DNA from: Bradyrhizobium acaciae
Lineage (GTDB): Bacteria; Pseudomonadota; Alphaproteobacteria; Rhizobiales; Xanthobacteraceae
NCBI RefSeq assembly: GCF_020889785.1
Contig: NZ_JACMYK010000017.1
Span: forward strand, 1 to 64,000
Reading direction: 5' to 3'
DNA: 64,000 nucleotides
Part shown: in pieces, positions 7,054 to 16,487 of the stretch
Numbering within the stretch: position 1 is the stretch's first letter
Layout of the letters: each line of letters starts with the position of its first letter
Made by a program: the position numbers and the translations under genes
Notes under the pieces: model-generated
Databases searched by the model: none
The model's input: only the letters and a program-made list of their open reading frames with translations
What the model was told of the DNA's origin: nothing

Positions 7054-7515
7054 TCACGGCGTCGCTTCGCGACCGTCGAGCCATTTGGCCAGCATCACCG
7101 AGGTCGATTCTTCATAGCCGAGCGTTTGATAGAACGCGCTGGCCTTGGCGTTTTCCCGGCGCACCAGCAATTGCAGCTTCGGCACGCCGGCCGCGCGCAG
7201 CCAGTCCTCGACCGCTTCCATCATGGTGCGGCCAAGGCCCTTGCCCTGGCGGTTGGGATCGACGGCGACGTAATAGACCCAGCCGCGATGGCCGTCATGG
7301 CCGACCATCGCGGTCGCGACGATCGCGCCGGCCTCTCGGCCGACCAGCAGGGCCGAACTCGGTCCGCGGCGCGCCAGCGCGATGTCGGAAGTGGGATCGT
7401 TCCACGGTCGCGTCAGGCCGCAGGCCTGCCACAGCGCGACGACGTCAGAAATGTCGGCGTCGGTGATTGGAGCAATGGCGAGGGAAGGAGAGGGCATTGT
7501 CGCTTGCACGGTCAC
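7054..7515 (-). CDS. GNAT acetyltransferase, YpeA-like
   Basis: 153 residues resembling E. coli YpeA: CGLTRPWNDPTSDIALA, GHDGHRGWVYYVAVDPNRQG and KGLGRTMM, where R/Q-G-K-G-L-G is the acetyl-CoA pyrophosphate loop. The substrate is unknown. The start is a GTG at 7515 whose last bases form a GTGA overlap with the stop of the dehydrogenase upstream, so the two are translationally coupled; an ATG at 7497 is possible but lacks a ribosome-binding site. Confidence 0.83.
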   Translation of the reverse strand: MTVQATMPSPSLAIAPITDADISDVVALWQACGLTRPWNDPTSDIALARRGPSSALLVGREAGAIVATAMVGHDGHRGWVYYVAVDPNRQGKGLGRTMMEAVEDWLRAAGVPKLQLLVRRENAKASAFYQTLGYEESTSVMLAKWLDGREATP

Positions 7516-8939
7516 AGCACCTTGCCCGGGTTCATGATGCCGAGCGGATCGAGCATCGCCTTGATCTGTCGCATCAGCTCGATCGCGACCTTGTCCTTGA
7601 CGTCAGGCAGTTCGTCGCGCTTCAGTACGCCGATGCCGTGCTCGGCCGAGATCGAGCCGCCCATCCGCAGCACGATCTCGAACACGACGCCATTGACGTC
7701 GTGCCAGCGCGCCAGGAAGTCGGCCGTGTCGGCGCCGACCGGCTGGCTGACATTGTAGTGGATGTTCCCGTCGCCGAGATGACCGAACGGCACCGGCCGC
7801 GCACCCGGGATCAGTTTCACGACCGCGGCATTGGCCTCCGCGATGAAGGCGGGCACCGCTGCGACCGGCACCGAAATATCGTGCTTGATCGAACCGCCCT
7901 CGGGCTTCTGCGCGGCCGACATCTCGTCGCGCAGCTTCCAGAACGCCTGGCGCTGGCTCAAATTGGCGGCGATCACGGCGTCATCGACGATGCCGTCCTC
8001 CATGCCCTGGGCGAGGATCGCCTCCAGCGTATCGCGGGCGTCGTCGCGCGACGACGACAATTCCATCAGCACGTACCAGGGATGCTTGCTGTCGAGCGGA
8101 TCGCGGATATCGATGCCGTGCCGGATCGAGAAGTCGACCGCGATATCGGCGAGCAGTTCGAAACTGGTCAGGCTGCCTGCCGCCTGATTGCGCGAGATCG
8201 ACAGCAGCTTGAGCGCGGCGGCGGGCGACTTCAGGCCGACATAGGCGGTCTCGACCGCACGCGGCCGCGGAAACAGCTTCAACGTTGCCGCGGTGATGAT
8301 GCCGAGGGTACCCTCGGCGCCGATGAAGAGGTTGCGCAAATCGTAGCCGGTGTTGTCCTTCTTCAGCTTCGACAGCGCGTTCAGCACGCGGCCGTCGGCC
8401 AGGACGACCTCGAGCCCGAGCGCCATTTCGCGGGCCACGCCGTAGGCGAGCGCTCCGGTGCCGCCGGCGTTGGTCGAGAGGTTGCCGCCGATGGTGCAGC
8501 TACCTTCGGCGCCGAGCGACAGCGGAAACAGCCGGTCGACGTCGGCTGCCTTCTGCTGCGCGATCTGCAGCACCACGCCGGCCTCGCAGGTCATGGTGTT
8601 GGACTCGACGTCGATGTCGCGGATCTTGTCGAGGCGGCGCAGCGATACCACGACCTCGCCGTTGTGCGGCGTCTGCCCGCCGACCAGGCCGGTGTTGCCG
8701 CCCTGCGGCACCAGCGCGATCCTGTGTTCGGTCGCAAGCTTGCAGATCGCAGCGACTTCGGCGGTCGAGCCCGGGCGCAGCACCAGCGGCGAGCGGCCGT
8801 GAAACAGGTCGCGCTCCTCGGTGACGTAGGGCTTGATGTCGGCGGCGTCGGTGACCGCATACTTCGCGCCGACGATGGCGCGGAATTTTTCAAGCAATTC
8901 GGGTGGAAGCGGCGGCACCGCTGACTGGACGATGTTCAT
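7512..8939 (-). CDS. FAD-linked D-2-hydroxyacid dehydrogenase (D-2-hydroxyglutarate/D-lactate type)
   Basis: 475 residues. The N-terminal PCMH-type FAD-binding domain carries VPQGGNTGLVGGQTP and GGNLSTNAGGTGALAYG. The C-terminal FAD-oxidase domain carries FGHLGDGNIHYNV and SAEHGIGVLKRDEL, with the His and Glu residues that bind metal and substrate in this family. It should oxidise D-2-hydroxyglutarate or D-lactate and pass electrons to a quinone or ETF. An in-frame GTG 18 bases upstream is an alternative start. It follows the threonylcarbamoyl-AMP synthase gene by 30 bases and is probably co-transcribed with it. Confidence 0.88.
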   Translation of the reverse strand: MNIVQSAVPPLPPELLEKFRAIVGAKYAVTDAADIKPYVTEERDLFHGRSPLVLRPGSTAEVAAICKLATEHRIALVPQGGNTGLVGGQTPHNGEVVVSLRRLDKIRDIDVESNTMTCEAGVVLQIAQQKAADVDRLFPLSLGAEGSCTIGGNLSTNAGGTGALAYGVAREMALGLEVVLADGRVLNALSKLKKDNTGYDLRNLFIGAEGTLGIITAATLKLFPRPRAVETAYVGLKSPAAALKLLSISRNQAAGSLTSFELLADIAVDFSIRHGIDIRDPLDSKHPWYVLMELSSSRDDARDTLEAILAQGMEDGIVDDAVIAANLSQRQAFWKLRDEMSAAQKPEGGSIKHDISVPVAAVPAFIAEANAAVVKLIPGARPVPFGHLGDGNIHYNVSQPVGADTADFLARWHDVNGVVFEIVLRMGGSISAEHGIGVLKRDELPDVKDKVAIELMRQIKAMLDPLGIMNPGKVL

Positions 8940-8969
8940 TTTTTCTTGGTCTTTCACGTATGTCGGGAT

Positions 8970-9956
8970 TTACCGCCCAACCGCTGCGCGGCGCAGCCGG
9001 TCATTGATGGCTTCGCCCAGCCCGTCCTCGGGAATGGGCATCACGGCGATAGCATCCGCGTTTCTCTTGTCGAGCGTGCGAAGGTAGCCGAACAGATTGG
9101 CGGCGGCCTCGGCGAGATCGCCGCGCTCGGACAGGTTCATCTCCACCGAGGCGCATTCGCGTCGCGCCACCTTGGCCGACCCGAACGACAGCAAGGCCTC
9201 GCCGACATGGACGTCGCTGGCATTGAGCCGGACCGGGGTCCGTGGCGCGTAATGTGAGGCGAGCATGCCGGGGGCAACCGGCTGGGCGTCGTTCTCGGCG
9301 TCCTGCGGCGGCGATTGCAGGGGATGGCCGAGCACACGCTCGATCTCGGCGCGCGTGAGCCCGCCCGGCCGCAGCAGCACCGGATCGGAGAAGCAGCCGA
9401 CGATGGTGGATTCGACGCCGACCTCGACCGGGCCGCCATCGACGATCAGGTCGATCCGGCCGTCGAGATCGCCGTTCACATGCTCGGCGGTGGTTGGCGA
9501 GACATGGCCGGAAAGATTGGCCGACGGTGCTACCACGGCACCGCCGAACGCCCTGATGATGTCGCGCGCCACCTTGTGGGCCGGGATGCGGATGGCGACC
9601 GTATCGAGCCCGGCGGTCGCGAGTTCCGCGACCGGGCAGGACAGCGCCTTCGGCAGCACCAGGGTCAGCGGACCGGGCCAGAACGCTTCCGCCAGTCGCA
9701 GGGCCTGCCCGTTGAACAGGGCGATCCGGCGGGCGGCGCCGAGATCGGCGACATGGGCAATCAGCGGATTGAAGGCCGGCCGGCCCTTGGCCTCGTAGAG
9801 CCGGGCGATCGCGGAGGCGTTGCCGGCGTCGGCGCCGAGGCCATAGACCGTCTCGGTCGGAAACGCCACCAGGCCGCCCTCGGCCAGAACTCCGGCGGCG
9901 GTGGCCGTGGCGGCGGCGCCGGCGGGCAGAACGTGGGTTTTCAGGCCTGTATCCAC
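8970..9956 (-). CDS. sua5: L-threonylcarbamoyladenylate synthase (Sua5/YrdC type)
   Basis: 328 residues: a YrdC domain (EGGLVAFPTETVYGLGADA, KGRPAFNPLIAHV, SANLSGHVSPTTAEHV) followed by a Sua5 C-terminal domain. It makes threonylcarbamoyl-AMP from threonine, bicarbonate and ATP for the t6A37 modification of ANN-decoding tRNAs. The frame has no ATG. I chose the GTG at 9956 (MDTGLKTHVLPAG), with GAGGAAT upstream; a TTG at 10013 would extend it toward the divergent tRNA gene. The tRNA-Pro gene starts 80 bases upstream on the other strand. Confidence 0.9.
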   Translation of the reverse strand: MDTGLKTHVLPAGAAATATAAGVLAEGGLVAFPTETVYGLGADAGNASAIARLYEAKGRPAFNPLIAHVADLGAARRIALFNGQALRLAEAFWPGPLTLVLPKALSCPVAELATAGLDTVAIRIPAHKVARDIIRAFGGAVVAPSANLSGHVSPTTAEHVNGDLDGRIDLIVDGGPVEVGVESTIVGCFSDPVLLRPGGLTRAEIERVLGHPLQSPPQDAENDAQPVAPGMLASHYAPRTPVRLNASDVHVGEALLSFGSAKVARRECASVEMNLSERGDLAEAAANLFGYLRTLDKRNADAIAVMPIPEDGLGEAINDRLRRAAVGR

Positions 9957-10035
9957 TGTGACTAGATTCCTCAATTGGGTGCCTTGTCGTCCCTTGCGGT
10001 CCCCGAAACCCAACGCTATAAGCCGGCCTCTTAGT

Positions 10036-10112
10036 CGGAGTGTGGCTCAGCCCGGTAGAGCACTGCGTTCGGGACGCAGGGGTCGCAGGTTCGAATCCTG
10101 CCACTCCGACCA
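10036..10112 (+). tRNA. tRNA-Pro (anticodon CGG)
   Basis: A 77-base cloverleaf. The acceptor stem CGGAGTG/CACTCCG is followed by discriminator A and an encoded CCA. The anticodon stem CTGCG/CGCAG holds the loop TTCGGGA, giving anticodon CGG (reads CCG). The T arm GCAGGTTCGAATCCTGC is complete. The C1-G72 pair fits bacterial tRNA-Pro. No integrase or duplicated 3' end is present nearby. Confidence 0.96.
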
Positions 10113-10392
10113 TTCATTCAAGCACTTATAGTTTCTGTGTTTTTTGTGCGCAACGAATTGCGCATCGATTTCGGGCGCGGCAGCCATGTCCGTCGATTCC
10201 GGTCCGCAGGCCCCCGATATCGGCGAGTCGCAGGAATGAGCCGCCTCGAACTTGCGCCGCTCGGAACCTGAGGCTGGACGATCGGGAAGCCTTCTTTCCA
10301 GTCGATGAGCCGATCCTGCCCGCCATCAAAGCACGAATACCCCGTGGCGAGTAGTGCTCCCTGTGTCGCCGCAAGTGCCGACATCGCGCCTG

Positions 10393-12225
10393 TCAGGGAT
10401 TGCCGACCTCGAAGGCCAGCAGGACATTGCCGGGCAATCCACTCCATTGCGCGTAGCCGGAATTAACGTACAGCATGCCATCGACGACGATCGGGCCGGG
10501 CCCGTCCATGGCACCGCCACGGGCGGCAACGCCGTTCACCGTGGTGTAGTCGCGGGCGGTGTCGATCTCCCAAAGCAGTCGTGCGTCATCGGTCGCGTAG
10601 GCGCGCAGGAAGCCGCTGACGCCGCCCGAAAACACGACACCGGGAATCAGCGTGATCGCTGCGGAGAGGGCGGGGCTGCACTGGGGACGATCGCCGCAGG
10701 CAACCGGCGCCACCTGCATCGCGATTTTTCCGGTCGCAAGATCGAGGCCGAACAGGCCGCCGCCTTCGCTTGAATTAAGCCGCCGCGAGCCGTCCTTGAG
10801 AAACCGCACGTCGGAGTTCGCGACATAGATTCGGTCCTGGTCCGCGGCGGAGCCCCACTCGGTGCCGCCCAATGGGCCACCTTGGCCGATCCGCGTCTGC
10901 CACAGGATCTTGCCCTCATGGTCGGGATCCGGCGCATGCACCACGCCGGATTTCTGGCCGATGACCAGAACGCGTTGTCCGTTACGCATCGTCACCAGGA
11001 TGGGCGATTGTCCGAAATCATGGTCGGGGCCGCGATCTTGCGGGCAATTGCTCTGGTCGATGCCGAAACACGCAACGACGAAGCTGTCCTTCGGCGTCGC
11101 CTGCTGGTGCCAAAGCATTCGGCCGGTCGCGAGATCGAAGGCGAGGATGGCGTCGCTGGTGTCGGTTGCCGGGTCGGCATAGCTGTTCGATGTCGCGACA
11201 TAGAGCGCCTGGCGCTGCACGTCGATCGTCGGCGCAGACCAGACCGACGCGCCGGCCGGACCGAACAGTTGGGTCCCGATGGCGTTCGTCCGTGTCGGCT
11301 GCGGCGCTTCGGGAATGGTATAGGTCTTCCAGACCTGTGCGCCGGTCTCCGCCTTCAGCGCCACGACGCTGCCGCGAAACGTGCAGCATTGGTAGGTCGG
11401 GCGCGACCCGATCGCCTCCTCGATCGATGAGATGCCGACATAGACGATGCCGGCGTGGAAGACCGGTGCACCGGTGATCCGCGCGGCCGCATGATCGTCG
11501 ATCTTGCTCGTCCAGATCAGCGCCCCGGTCGTCGCGTTCACGGCATAGACGTTGGCGCGCACATCGCCAAAGAAAATGACGGACTGGCCGTTATCGAGCG
11601 TGGCGAAACTGATCGCCGCGCGGACCGGCGCGTCGGTGGGAAACAGCCAGCGCGTGCATCCGGTCTTGGCGTCGAGGGCGTGGACCTTGCGGTCGCCGCC
11701 GCCGACGAACAGCAGGCCGCCGACCACAGTCGGCTGAGCGAACGCGACGGACGTGTCGGGAAACCCGAAGGCCCATTTCAGGCGCAACCGCGGGACCCGG
11801 TCTTGCGTGAGGCCTGCCATCGCCGCCGGCTGAAACCGGCTGTTGTTGATATCCGCGCCCCAGCCGTTCCACCGCGGTCCGTCGATCGGCTGCGGAAAAC
11901 CGGCCGCGCTCTGCGCACATTGGCCTGCATTCTCGGCCGCCGCATGCGATGCGGCCTTGCCGGTGACGAGGGAGGCGATCGCGGCTCGCTCGTCGTTGCT
12001 CAGCCCCTGCGCGAACGATGCCATCGGGCCCGCGGTGATCGCGTTCAGGACTTCGTCGAACGATCTTGATTGCAGCGCGGCGCGGTTCGGCGCGCGGACA
12101 TCCTTGTCGCCGCTGTCGTGACATTGCGCGCAGCGTTGCGCGTAGAGGGTGACCCCGCCTTGCTGCGCAGTCGCAGGCAGGCAAGACCAGACCAGAGCGA
12201 CGGCAATCGCAGCACCCAGTTTCAT
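10393..12225 (-). CDS. Quinohaemoprotein dehydrogenase with N-terminal cytochrome c (PVA-dehydrogenase-like)
   Basis: 610 residues. The signal peptide ends near residue 20. A c-type haem site CAQCH lies at residues 32-36, so the cytochrome domain precedes the catalytic part. The remainder is an eight-bladed PQQ beta-propeller with repeated blade motifs (GDRKVHALDAKTG, YAVNATTGALIW, ALKAETGAQVW, FDLATGRMLW, LDLATGKIAM). A vicinal Cys-Cys (TYQCCTFRG) matches the redox disulfide typical of PQQ dehydrogenases. The order cytochrome first, then propeller, is that of polyvinyl-alcohol dehydrogenase rather than methanol or ethanol dehydrogenase. It would oxidise an alcohol in the periplasm. No partner genes adjoin it. 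Confidence 0.83.
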   Translation of the reverse strand: MKLGAAIAVALVWSCLPATAQQGGVTLYAQRCAQCHDSGDKDVRAPNRAALQSRSFDEVLNAITAGPMASFAQGLSNDERAAIASLVTGKAASHAAAENAGQCAQSAAGFPQPIDGPRWNGWGADINNSRFQPAAMAGLTQDRVPRLRLKWAFGFPDTSVAFAQPTVVGGLLFVGGGDRKVHALDAKTGCTRWLFPTDAPVRAAISFATLDNGQSVIFFGDVRANVYAVNATTGALIWTSKIDDHAAARITGAPVFHAGIVYVGISSIEEAIGSRPTYQCCTFRGSVVALKAETGAQVWKTYTIPEAPQPTRTNAIGTQLFGPAGASVWSAPTIDVQRQALYVATSNSYADPATDTSDAILAFDLATGRMLWHQQATPKDSFVVACFGIDQSNCPQDRGPDHDFGQSPILVTMRNGQRVLVIGQKSGVVHAPDPDHEGKILWQTRIGQGGPLGGTEWGSAADQDRIYVANSDVRFLKDGSRRLNSSEGGGLFGLDLATGKIAMQVAPVACGDRPQCSPALSAAITLIPGVVFSGGVSGFLRAYATDDARLLWEIDTARDYTTVNGVAARGGAMDGPGPIVVDGMLYVNSGYAQWSGLPGNVLLAFEVGNP

Positions 12226-12445
12226 CGCGGTTCACCGGCGTTGGCTTTGATGAGATGAGCGATCGAAGCGTAGCACAATCCCAGTGGTTGTCGTCGCGCC
12301 TGGCGGAGGCCGGCGGCGTGTATGAGTCGGTGCCGAGCCTGATCGCGGCTCGCGGCGGGACGCCAGTGACCGCTACCCGGATGCCCCCAAAATTCAGACG
12401 CCTGCCGGCGCGATCTCCCATTGACAGGCCATCGATATGATAGAA

Positions 12446-12476
12446 TTATAACACAATAAGTTGCAAAAATAACAAC
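12446..12476. promoter_or_regulatory. AT-rich operator-like dyads upstream of the RbsABC-like operon
   Basis: Within an AT-rich island that stands out from the GC-rich surroundings, TTATAACACAATAA (12446-12459, arms TTAT/ATAA) is followed by GTTGCAAAAATAACAAC (12460-12476, arms GTTG/CAAC). The half-site TAACA and the string ACAATAA recur upstream of deoC. Probably the operator of the DeoR regulator at 16488-17282. The remainder of 12226-12523 shows no gene. Confidence 0.5.
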
Positions 12477-12523
12477 ATGTCAGCATCGTACCAGCGCCGC
12501 GGCGCCGGTGACGGGAGGAAAGT

Positions 12524-14101
12524 TTGGAATTGTCCGGTTCGATCGCGGCAGAGCCTCGGCCGTCGACGGCGCTTTTGTTGGTCGGTGGCATCAACAAGCG
12601 CTTTGGCGGTGTGCGGGCATTGCGCGACGTCAACCTCGAGGTCCGCGCCGGCGAGGTACACGCCTTGCTGGGCGAGAACGGGGCCGGAAAATCCACGCTG
12701 ATCAAGATCCTCAGTGGCGTTCACGCGGCGGACAGCGGCACGATCGAGATCGCCGGCAAGCCGGCGACCTTCGACAGCCCGGCACGATCGCGCGAAGCCG
12801 GAATCGCTGTCGTCTATCAGGACCTCAGTCTCGTTGAATCGCTCAGCGTCGCCGACAATCTGTTGCTCGGCCGCGAGCCGCGCGCAAGGTTCGGCTTTGT
12901 CCGCAAGCGCGAGCTGATGGCGAAAGCCGAGGCGTTCCTGAGTGAACTCGGCATTCCCCTCGATACGAAAGCGACGGTCGGCTCGCTGCCGTTCGCCTAT
13001 CGCCAGATGACCGAGATCGCCAAGGCGTTGATGGGCGAGGTGCGGCTGCTGATCCTCGATGAGCCGACATCCTCGTTGACGTCGGACGAAGTCCGCATCC
13101 TGTTCGACGCGATCGGCAAGGCGACGCGCCGGGGCGTCGGCGTGATCTATGTGACGCATCGGCTCAACGAGGTCTTCGAGATCTCGCAGCGCGTCACGGT
13201 GCTGCGCGACGGCGCCAATGCCGGCACGTTCGTCACCGCCGATACCGACATGAAGCGGCTGGTGAACGCCATCATCGGAACCGATCGATCGGCGCCCGCT
13301 GCGTCGCGCGCCGCGCCCGCGGCGCGTTCGATCGATTCATCGCTGGTTCTGTCCCTGTCGGGCGTCTCCAACGACCGGCTGTCCGCCGTCGAATTGTCTG
13401 TCATGAAGGGGGAAATCCACGGCCTCGCCGGATTGATCGGGAGCGGACGCACCGAGATTCTGGAGACGATCTTCGGCCTTCGGCCGGTCGAGCGCGGCAC
13501 GCTCGAGATCGAGGGCCGGCCATGGCTGCCGAACAGCGCGGCCGATGCAATCGACCAGGGCGTCGCGCTGGTACCGGAAGATCGGCACCTGCAGGGCCTG
13601 GTGCTCGACCATTCGATCGAACGCAACATCACGCTGCCGCGGATACCGCATTTCTCGCGCTGGGGCTTCATGCAGCAACGCGCTGCAGCCAGGCGTGCGG
13701 AAACGGCGGTCGCGAGGCTTTCGGTGAAAGCGCAAGGCGCCTCCAGCCTGGTCCGGACATTGTCCGGCGGCAACCAGCAGAAAGTCGTGTTCGGAAAATG
13801 GAATGATCCGCGGCCGCGCGTGCTGCTGCTGGACGAACCGACGGTCGGCGTCGACGTCGGCGCACGCGAGGAGATCTACGGCGTGATCCGAAATGCCGCC
13901 CGCGACGGCACCGGCGTCCTGGTCGTCTCGTCGGATCTCGTCGAATTGATCGAGCTCTGCGACCGCATCTCCGTAATCGTCGACGGACGGGTAGCGCGAA
14001 CGCTGGTGCGCGGCGAGATTGATGATGCGGAAGAGCTGCATCATCTGCTGCAGATGTACCAGGCTTCCGGACAAGGCGTATTGCAAGAGCTGCCCGCATG
14101 A
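12524..14101 (+). CDS. Sugar ABC transporter ATPase, RbsA/XylG type (two NBDs)
   Basis: 525 residues with two fused nucleotide-binding domains. The first has Walker A GENGAGKS (about residues 50-57), Walker B LLILDEPTSSL and an unusual signature region (LPFAYRQM). The second has a degenerate P-loop (GLIGSGRTE), as usual in this family, with signature LSGGNQQK and Walker B VLLLDEPTVGVD. It powers uptake of a pentose-like sugar with the permease and binding protein that follow. The start is a TTG at 12524 with GGGAGGAA just upstream. It overlaps the permease by ATGA. Confidence 0.93.
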   Translation: MELSGSIAAEPRPSTALLLVGGINKRFGGVRALRDVNLEVRAGEVHALLGENGAGKSTLIKILSGVHAADSGTIEIAGKPATFDSPARSREAGIAVVYQDLSLVESLSVADNLLLGREPRARFGFVRKRELMAKAEAFLSELGIPLDTKATVGSLPFAYRQMTEIAKALMGEVRLLILDEPTSSLTSDEVRILFDAIGKATRRGVGVIYVTHRLNEVFEISQRVTVLRDGANAGTFVTADTDMKRLVNAIIGTDRSAPAASRAAPAARSIDSSLVLSLSGVSNDRLSAVELSVMKGEIHGLAGLIGSGRTEILETIFGLRPVERGTLEIEGRPWLPNSAADAIDQGVALVPEDRHLQGLVLDHSIERNITLPRIPHFSRWGFMQQRAAARRAETAVARLSVKAQGASSLVRTLSGGNQQKVVFGKWNDPRPRVLLLDEPTVGVDVGAREEIYGVIRNAARDGTGVLVVSSDLVELIELCDRISVIVDGRVARTLVRGEIDDAEELHHLLQMYQASGQGVLQELPA

Positions 14102-15090
14102 CCGAACTGACCGCGCCCAATGTCGTCTCCGCGTCGACCCGATCCGATCGACGCCGCAAGCTGCTGCAGAATCTGCTGCGCGGCGAGCGACCCTACATGC
14201 TCTATATCGCCTTCGTGGTGCTGCTGGTGGTGTTCAGCCTTTCGTCGCCCTGGTTCCTGTCGGTCGACAATTTCCTGAACATCGGCCGCCAGACGACGCT
14301 GGTGTCGATCATCGCGGTCGGCATGACCTTCGTGATCATCGCGCGCCAGATCGATCTATCGGTCGCATCGACATTGGCGCTGTCAGGCATGGCCGCGGCG
14401 CTCGCGATGAGTCAGATCAACAACAGCTGGATCGTCGGCGCCGTCGCAGGCCTCGGCACCGGCGCGCTGGTCGGGCTGCTCAATGGCATCCTCACAACGC
14501 AGCTCTCGATCCCATCCTTCCTGGTGACGCTGGGATCGCTGAGCATGGCGCGGGGATTGGCGATGATGGTGACCAACACCAAGCCGGTCATCATCACCAA
14601 CGAGACCTATTTCGCGATCTTCGGCGAAGGCACGTTTCTGGGTATCCCGGTTCCGATCGCGTGGACGCTGGTGGCGATGATCGTCGGCATCCTGCTGCTG
14701 CACTACAACGTGTTCGGCCGTCGCATCTATGCGGTCGGCGGCAATCCGACCGCTGCGCTCTATTCCGGTATCAACACCAAATGGGTGACGACCGCGGCGT
14801 TCGTGCTGACCGGCACATTGGCCGGACTTGCGGCGCTGGTGCTGTCCGCGCGCTCGCATGCCGCACGGCCCGACGTCGTGCAGGGCATGGAGCTCGACGT
14901 CATCGCTGCCGTGATCCTCGGCGGCTGCAGCCTGTTCGGCGGCCGCGGCTACATCCTGGGCACGCTGTTCGGCAGTCTCATCATCGGCACGCTCAACAAC
15001 GGCCTCGTGCTGCTCGGCGTCAGCTCGCCGATGCAGCTCGTCATCAAGGGAGCGATCATCGTGGCCGCGGTCGCGTTCACGAAGCGCTAG
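14098..15090 (+). CDS. Sugar ABC transporter permease, RbsC type
   Basis: 330 residues, about eight to ten hydrophobic helices, inner membrane. It carries the BPD_transp_2 family landmarks: GMTFVIIARQIDLSVASTLA near the first third (the ARQIDLSVG-type loop) and GMELDVIAAVILGGCSLFGG near the C-terminus. It forms the channel with the RbsA-like ATPase; the four-base overlap means translational coupling. Confidence 0.94.
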   Translation: MTELTAPNVVSASTRSDRRRKLLQNLLRGERPYMLYIAFVVLLVVFSLSSPWFLSVDNFLNIGRQTTLVSIIAVGMTFVIIARQIDLSVASTLALSGMAAALAMSQINNSWIVGAVAGLGTGALVGLLNGILTTQLSIPSFLVTLGSLSMARGLAMMVTNTKPVIITNETYFAIFGEGTFLGIPVPIAWTLVAMIVGILLLHYNVFGRRIYAVGGNPTAALYSGINTKWVTTAAFVLTGTLAGLAALVLSARSHAARPDVVQGMELDVIAAVILGGCSLFGGRGYILGTLFGSLIIGTLNNGLVLLGVSSPMQLVIKGAIIVAAVAFTKR

Positions 15091-15162
15091 AGCGCTGCGT
15101 TGCAAGGGTAGGGGCAAGGTCGCCGGCCTCCGGTCAATCGGCGACCAAAAAGGGAGGAAACA

Positions 15163-16314
15163 ATGAAGCCAATCTTGCGACAAACCCTGCCGCTGACCGC
15201 ACTGATCGCGGCGACGGCCATTTCGATCGCCCCTGCGGCTCGCGCCGAAGTGCCGGCGACCTGCGTCAAAGGCGTCGATCTTGCGACGCTTGGACCGAAA
15301 TCGATCGTCGGCCAGGGGCCGCATGGCGAGAAGGCGGCTTCGCCGGAAGTGCTTGCGCTGTCGGACGCCGATGTCGCCAAGATCAAGGAGAAGAACTTCA
15401 AGGTCGGCATCTCCATGCAGACCGTCAATCTCGACTGGGCGCAGCTGCAGATCCAGGGCATCACCGACACGCTGAAGAAGTACGGCGTGACGGTGACAGG
15501 CGTCGCGTCCGCCGAATATCAGGTCGACAAGCAGATCGCCGATATTGAGAACACCATCCAGCAGCATCCGGACGGCATCATCTCGATCCCGGTCGACTTC
15601 ACGGCGACCGCACCGACCTACAAGAAGATCGCCAAGGCCGGCATCAAGCTGGTGCTGATGGACAGCATTCCGACCGGCCTGAAGCATCCGGAGGAATATG
15701 CCTCGATGATCTCGGCGGACAGCCAGGGTAATGGCCAGATCGCGGCCCAGATCCTGGCGTCCTGCATGGCGCAGGGCTCAACCATCGGCCTCGTCAATTT
15801 CGGCGTCGACTATTTCAGCACCAACGAGCGCACCAAGGGGGTTCGCGAGTGGATGCAGAAGAACCGCCCCGACATCAAGATGAAGCAGGTCGATTTCACC
15901 GATCCGCCGAAAGTCTCTCAGATCGCCGGCGACTTCCTCACCGGCAATCCTGACGTCAAGGGCGTGTTCGCGGTCTGGGATCAGCCGGCGCTGGATACGC
16001 TGAGCTCGATGCGCGCGCAGGGCATCGATATTCCCGTCACGACCGTCGACCTCGGCCTGCAATCGGCGATCGAGATCGCCAAGGGCGGACCGCTGAAGGC
16101 GACCGGATCGCAGCGTCCGTATGATCAGGGCGTCGCGGAAGCGATGGCGATGATGAACGCGCTGCTTGGCAAGGAAACGCCCGGCTGGATCGGTGTGCAG
16201 TCGTTGCCGGTGACGCAGTCGAACGTGCTGGAATCCTACAAGACGGTGTTCAAGAAGGAGCCGCCGCCGGAACTGACCGACGCCTGCAACAAGGCAAAGC
16301 CGGCCTGCGACTGA
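15163..16314 (+). CDS. Sugar ABC transporter substrate-binding protein (periplasmic, type I)
   Basis: 383 residues with a signal peptide ending at AARA (about residue 28). The mature protein has the periplasmic-binding-protein type I pattern: FKVGISMQTVNLDWAQLQIQ, the GVTV strand, HPDGIISIPVD and GVFAVWDQPALD. GGGAGGAAACA precedes the ATG. Members of this family bind pentoses, ribose or simple polyols. Two stem-loops follow, consistent with the operon ending here. Confidence 0.92.
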   Translation: MKPILRQTLPLTALIAATAISIAPAARAEVPATCVKGVDLATLGPKSIVGQGPHGEKAASPEVLALSDADVAKIKEKNFKVGISMQTVNLDWAQLQIQGITDTLKKYGVTVTGVASAEYQVDKQIADIENTIQQHPDGIISIPVDFTATAPTYKKIAKAGIKLVLMDSIPTGLKHPEEYASMISADSQGNGQIAAQILASCMAQGSTIGLVNFGVDYFSTNERTKGVREWMQKNRPDIKMKQVDFTDPPKVSQIAGDFLTGNPDVKGVFAVWDQPALDTLSSMRAQGIDIPVTTVDLGLQSAIEIAKGGPLKATGSQRPYDQGVAEAMAMMNALLGKETPGWIGVQSLPVTQSNVLESYKTVFKKEPPPELTDACNKAKPACD

Positions 16315-16323
16315 TCTTTGGCG

Positions 16324-16394
16324 CGATGCGCGGTTCGCGAGGCCGCGCATCGTGGACGAGGCTGACCCGGGCGAGCCAGCCCCCGCCCGGGTCA
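16324..16394 (+). terminator. Two stem-loops after the RbsABC-like operon
   Basis: CGATGCGCGG/CCGCGCATCG (16324-16352, 10-bp stem) is followed by TGACCCGGGCG/CGCCCGGGTCA (16363-16394, 11-bp stem) and CTCTTTC. They lie between the binding-protein gene and the convergent DeoR gene. Confidence 0.65.
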
Positions 16395-16399
16395 GACCT

Positions 16400-16445
16400 C
16401 TTTCGAGCGAAGCGGGCACCGGTTCGCGCGAAGAAAACGCGTCAG
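16400..16445. repeat. Common Bradyrhizobium intergenic element (GCGAAGCGGGCACCGGTTCGCG family)
   Basis: The string around 16405-16445, with ACCGGTTCGCGCGAAGAAAA and ACGCGTCA, belongs to a short dispersed element I know from many Bradyrhizobium and Rhodopseudomonas intergenic regions. Identification is from memory of the motif. Confidence 0.5.
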
Positions 16446-16487
16446 AACACGAATTGAGAACCCGCTCCGATCGGAACGGAAGAGGTT

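Noticed and set aside
10036-10112. tRNA-Pro as an integration site for a genomic island
   Set aside because: No integrase gene or duplicated 3' end of the tRNA occurs in the window.
9001-10113. Minus-strand frame of 370 codons overlapping the Sua5-like gene
   Set aside because: It is a shifted frame of the threonylcarbamoyl-AMP synthase gene and also reads through the complement of the tRNA.
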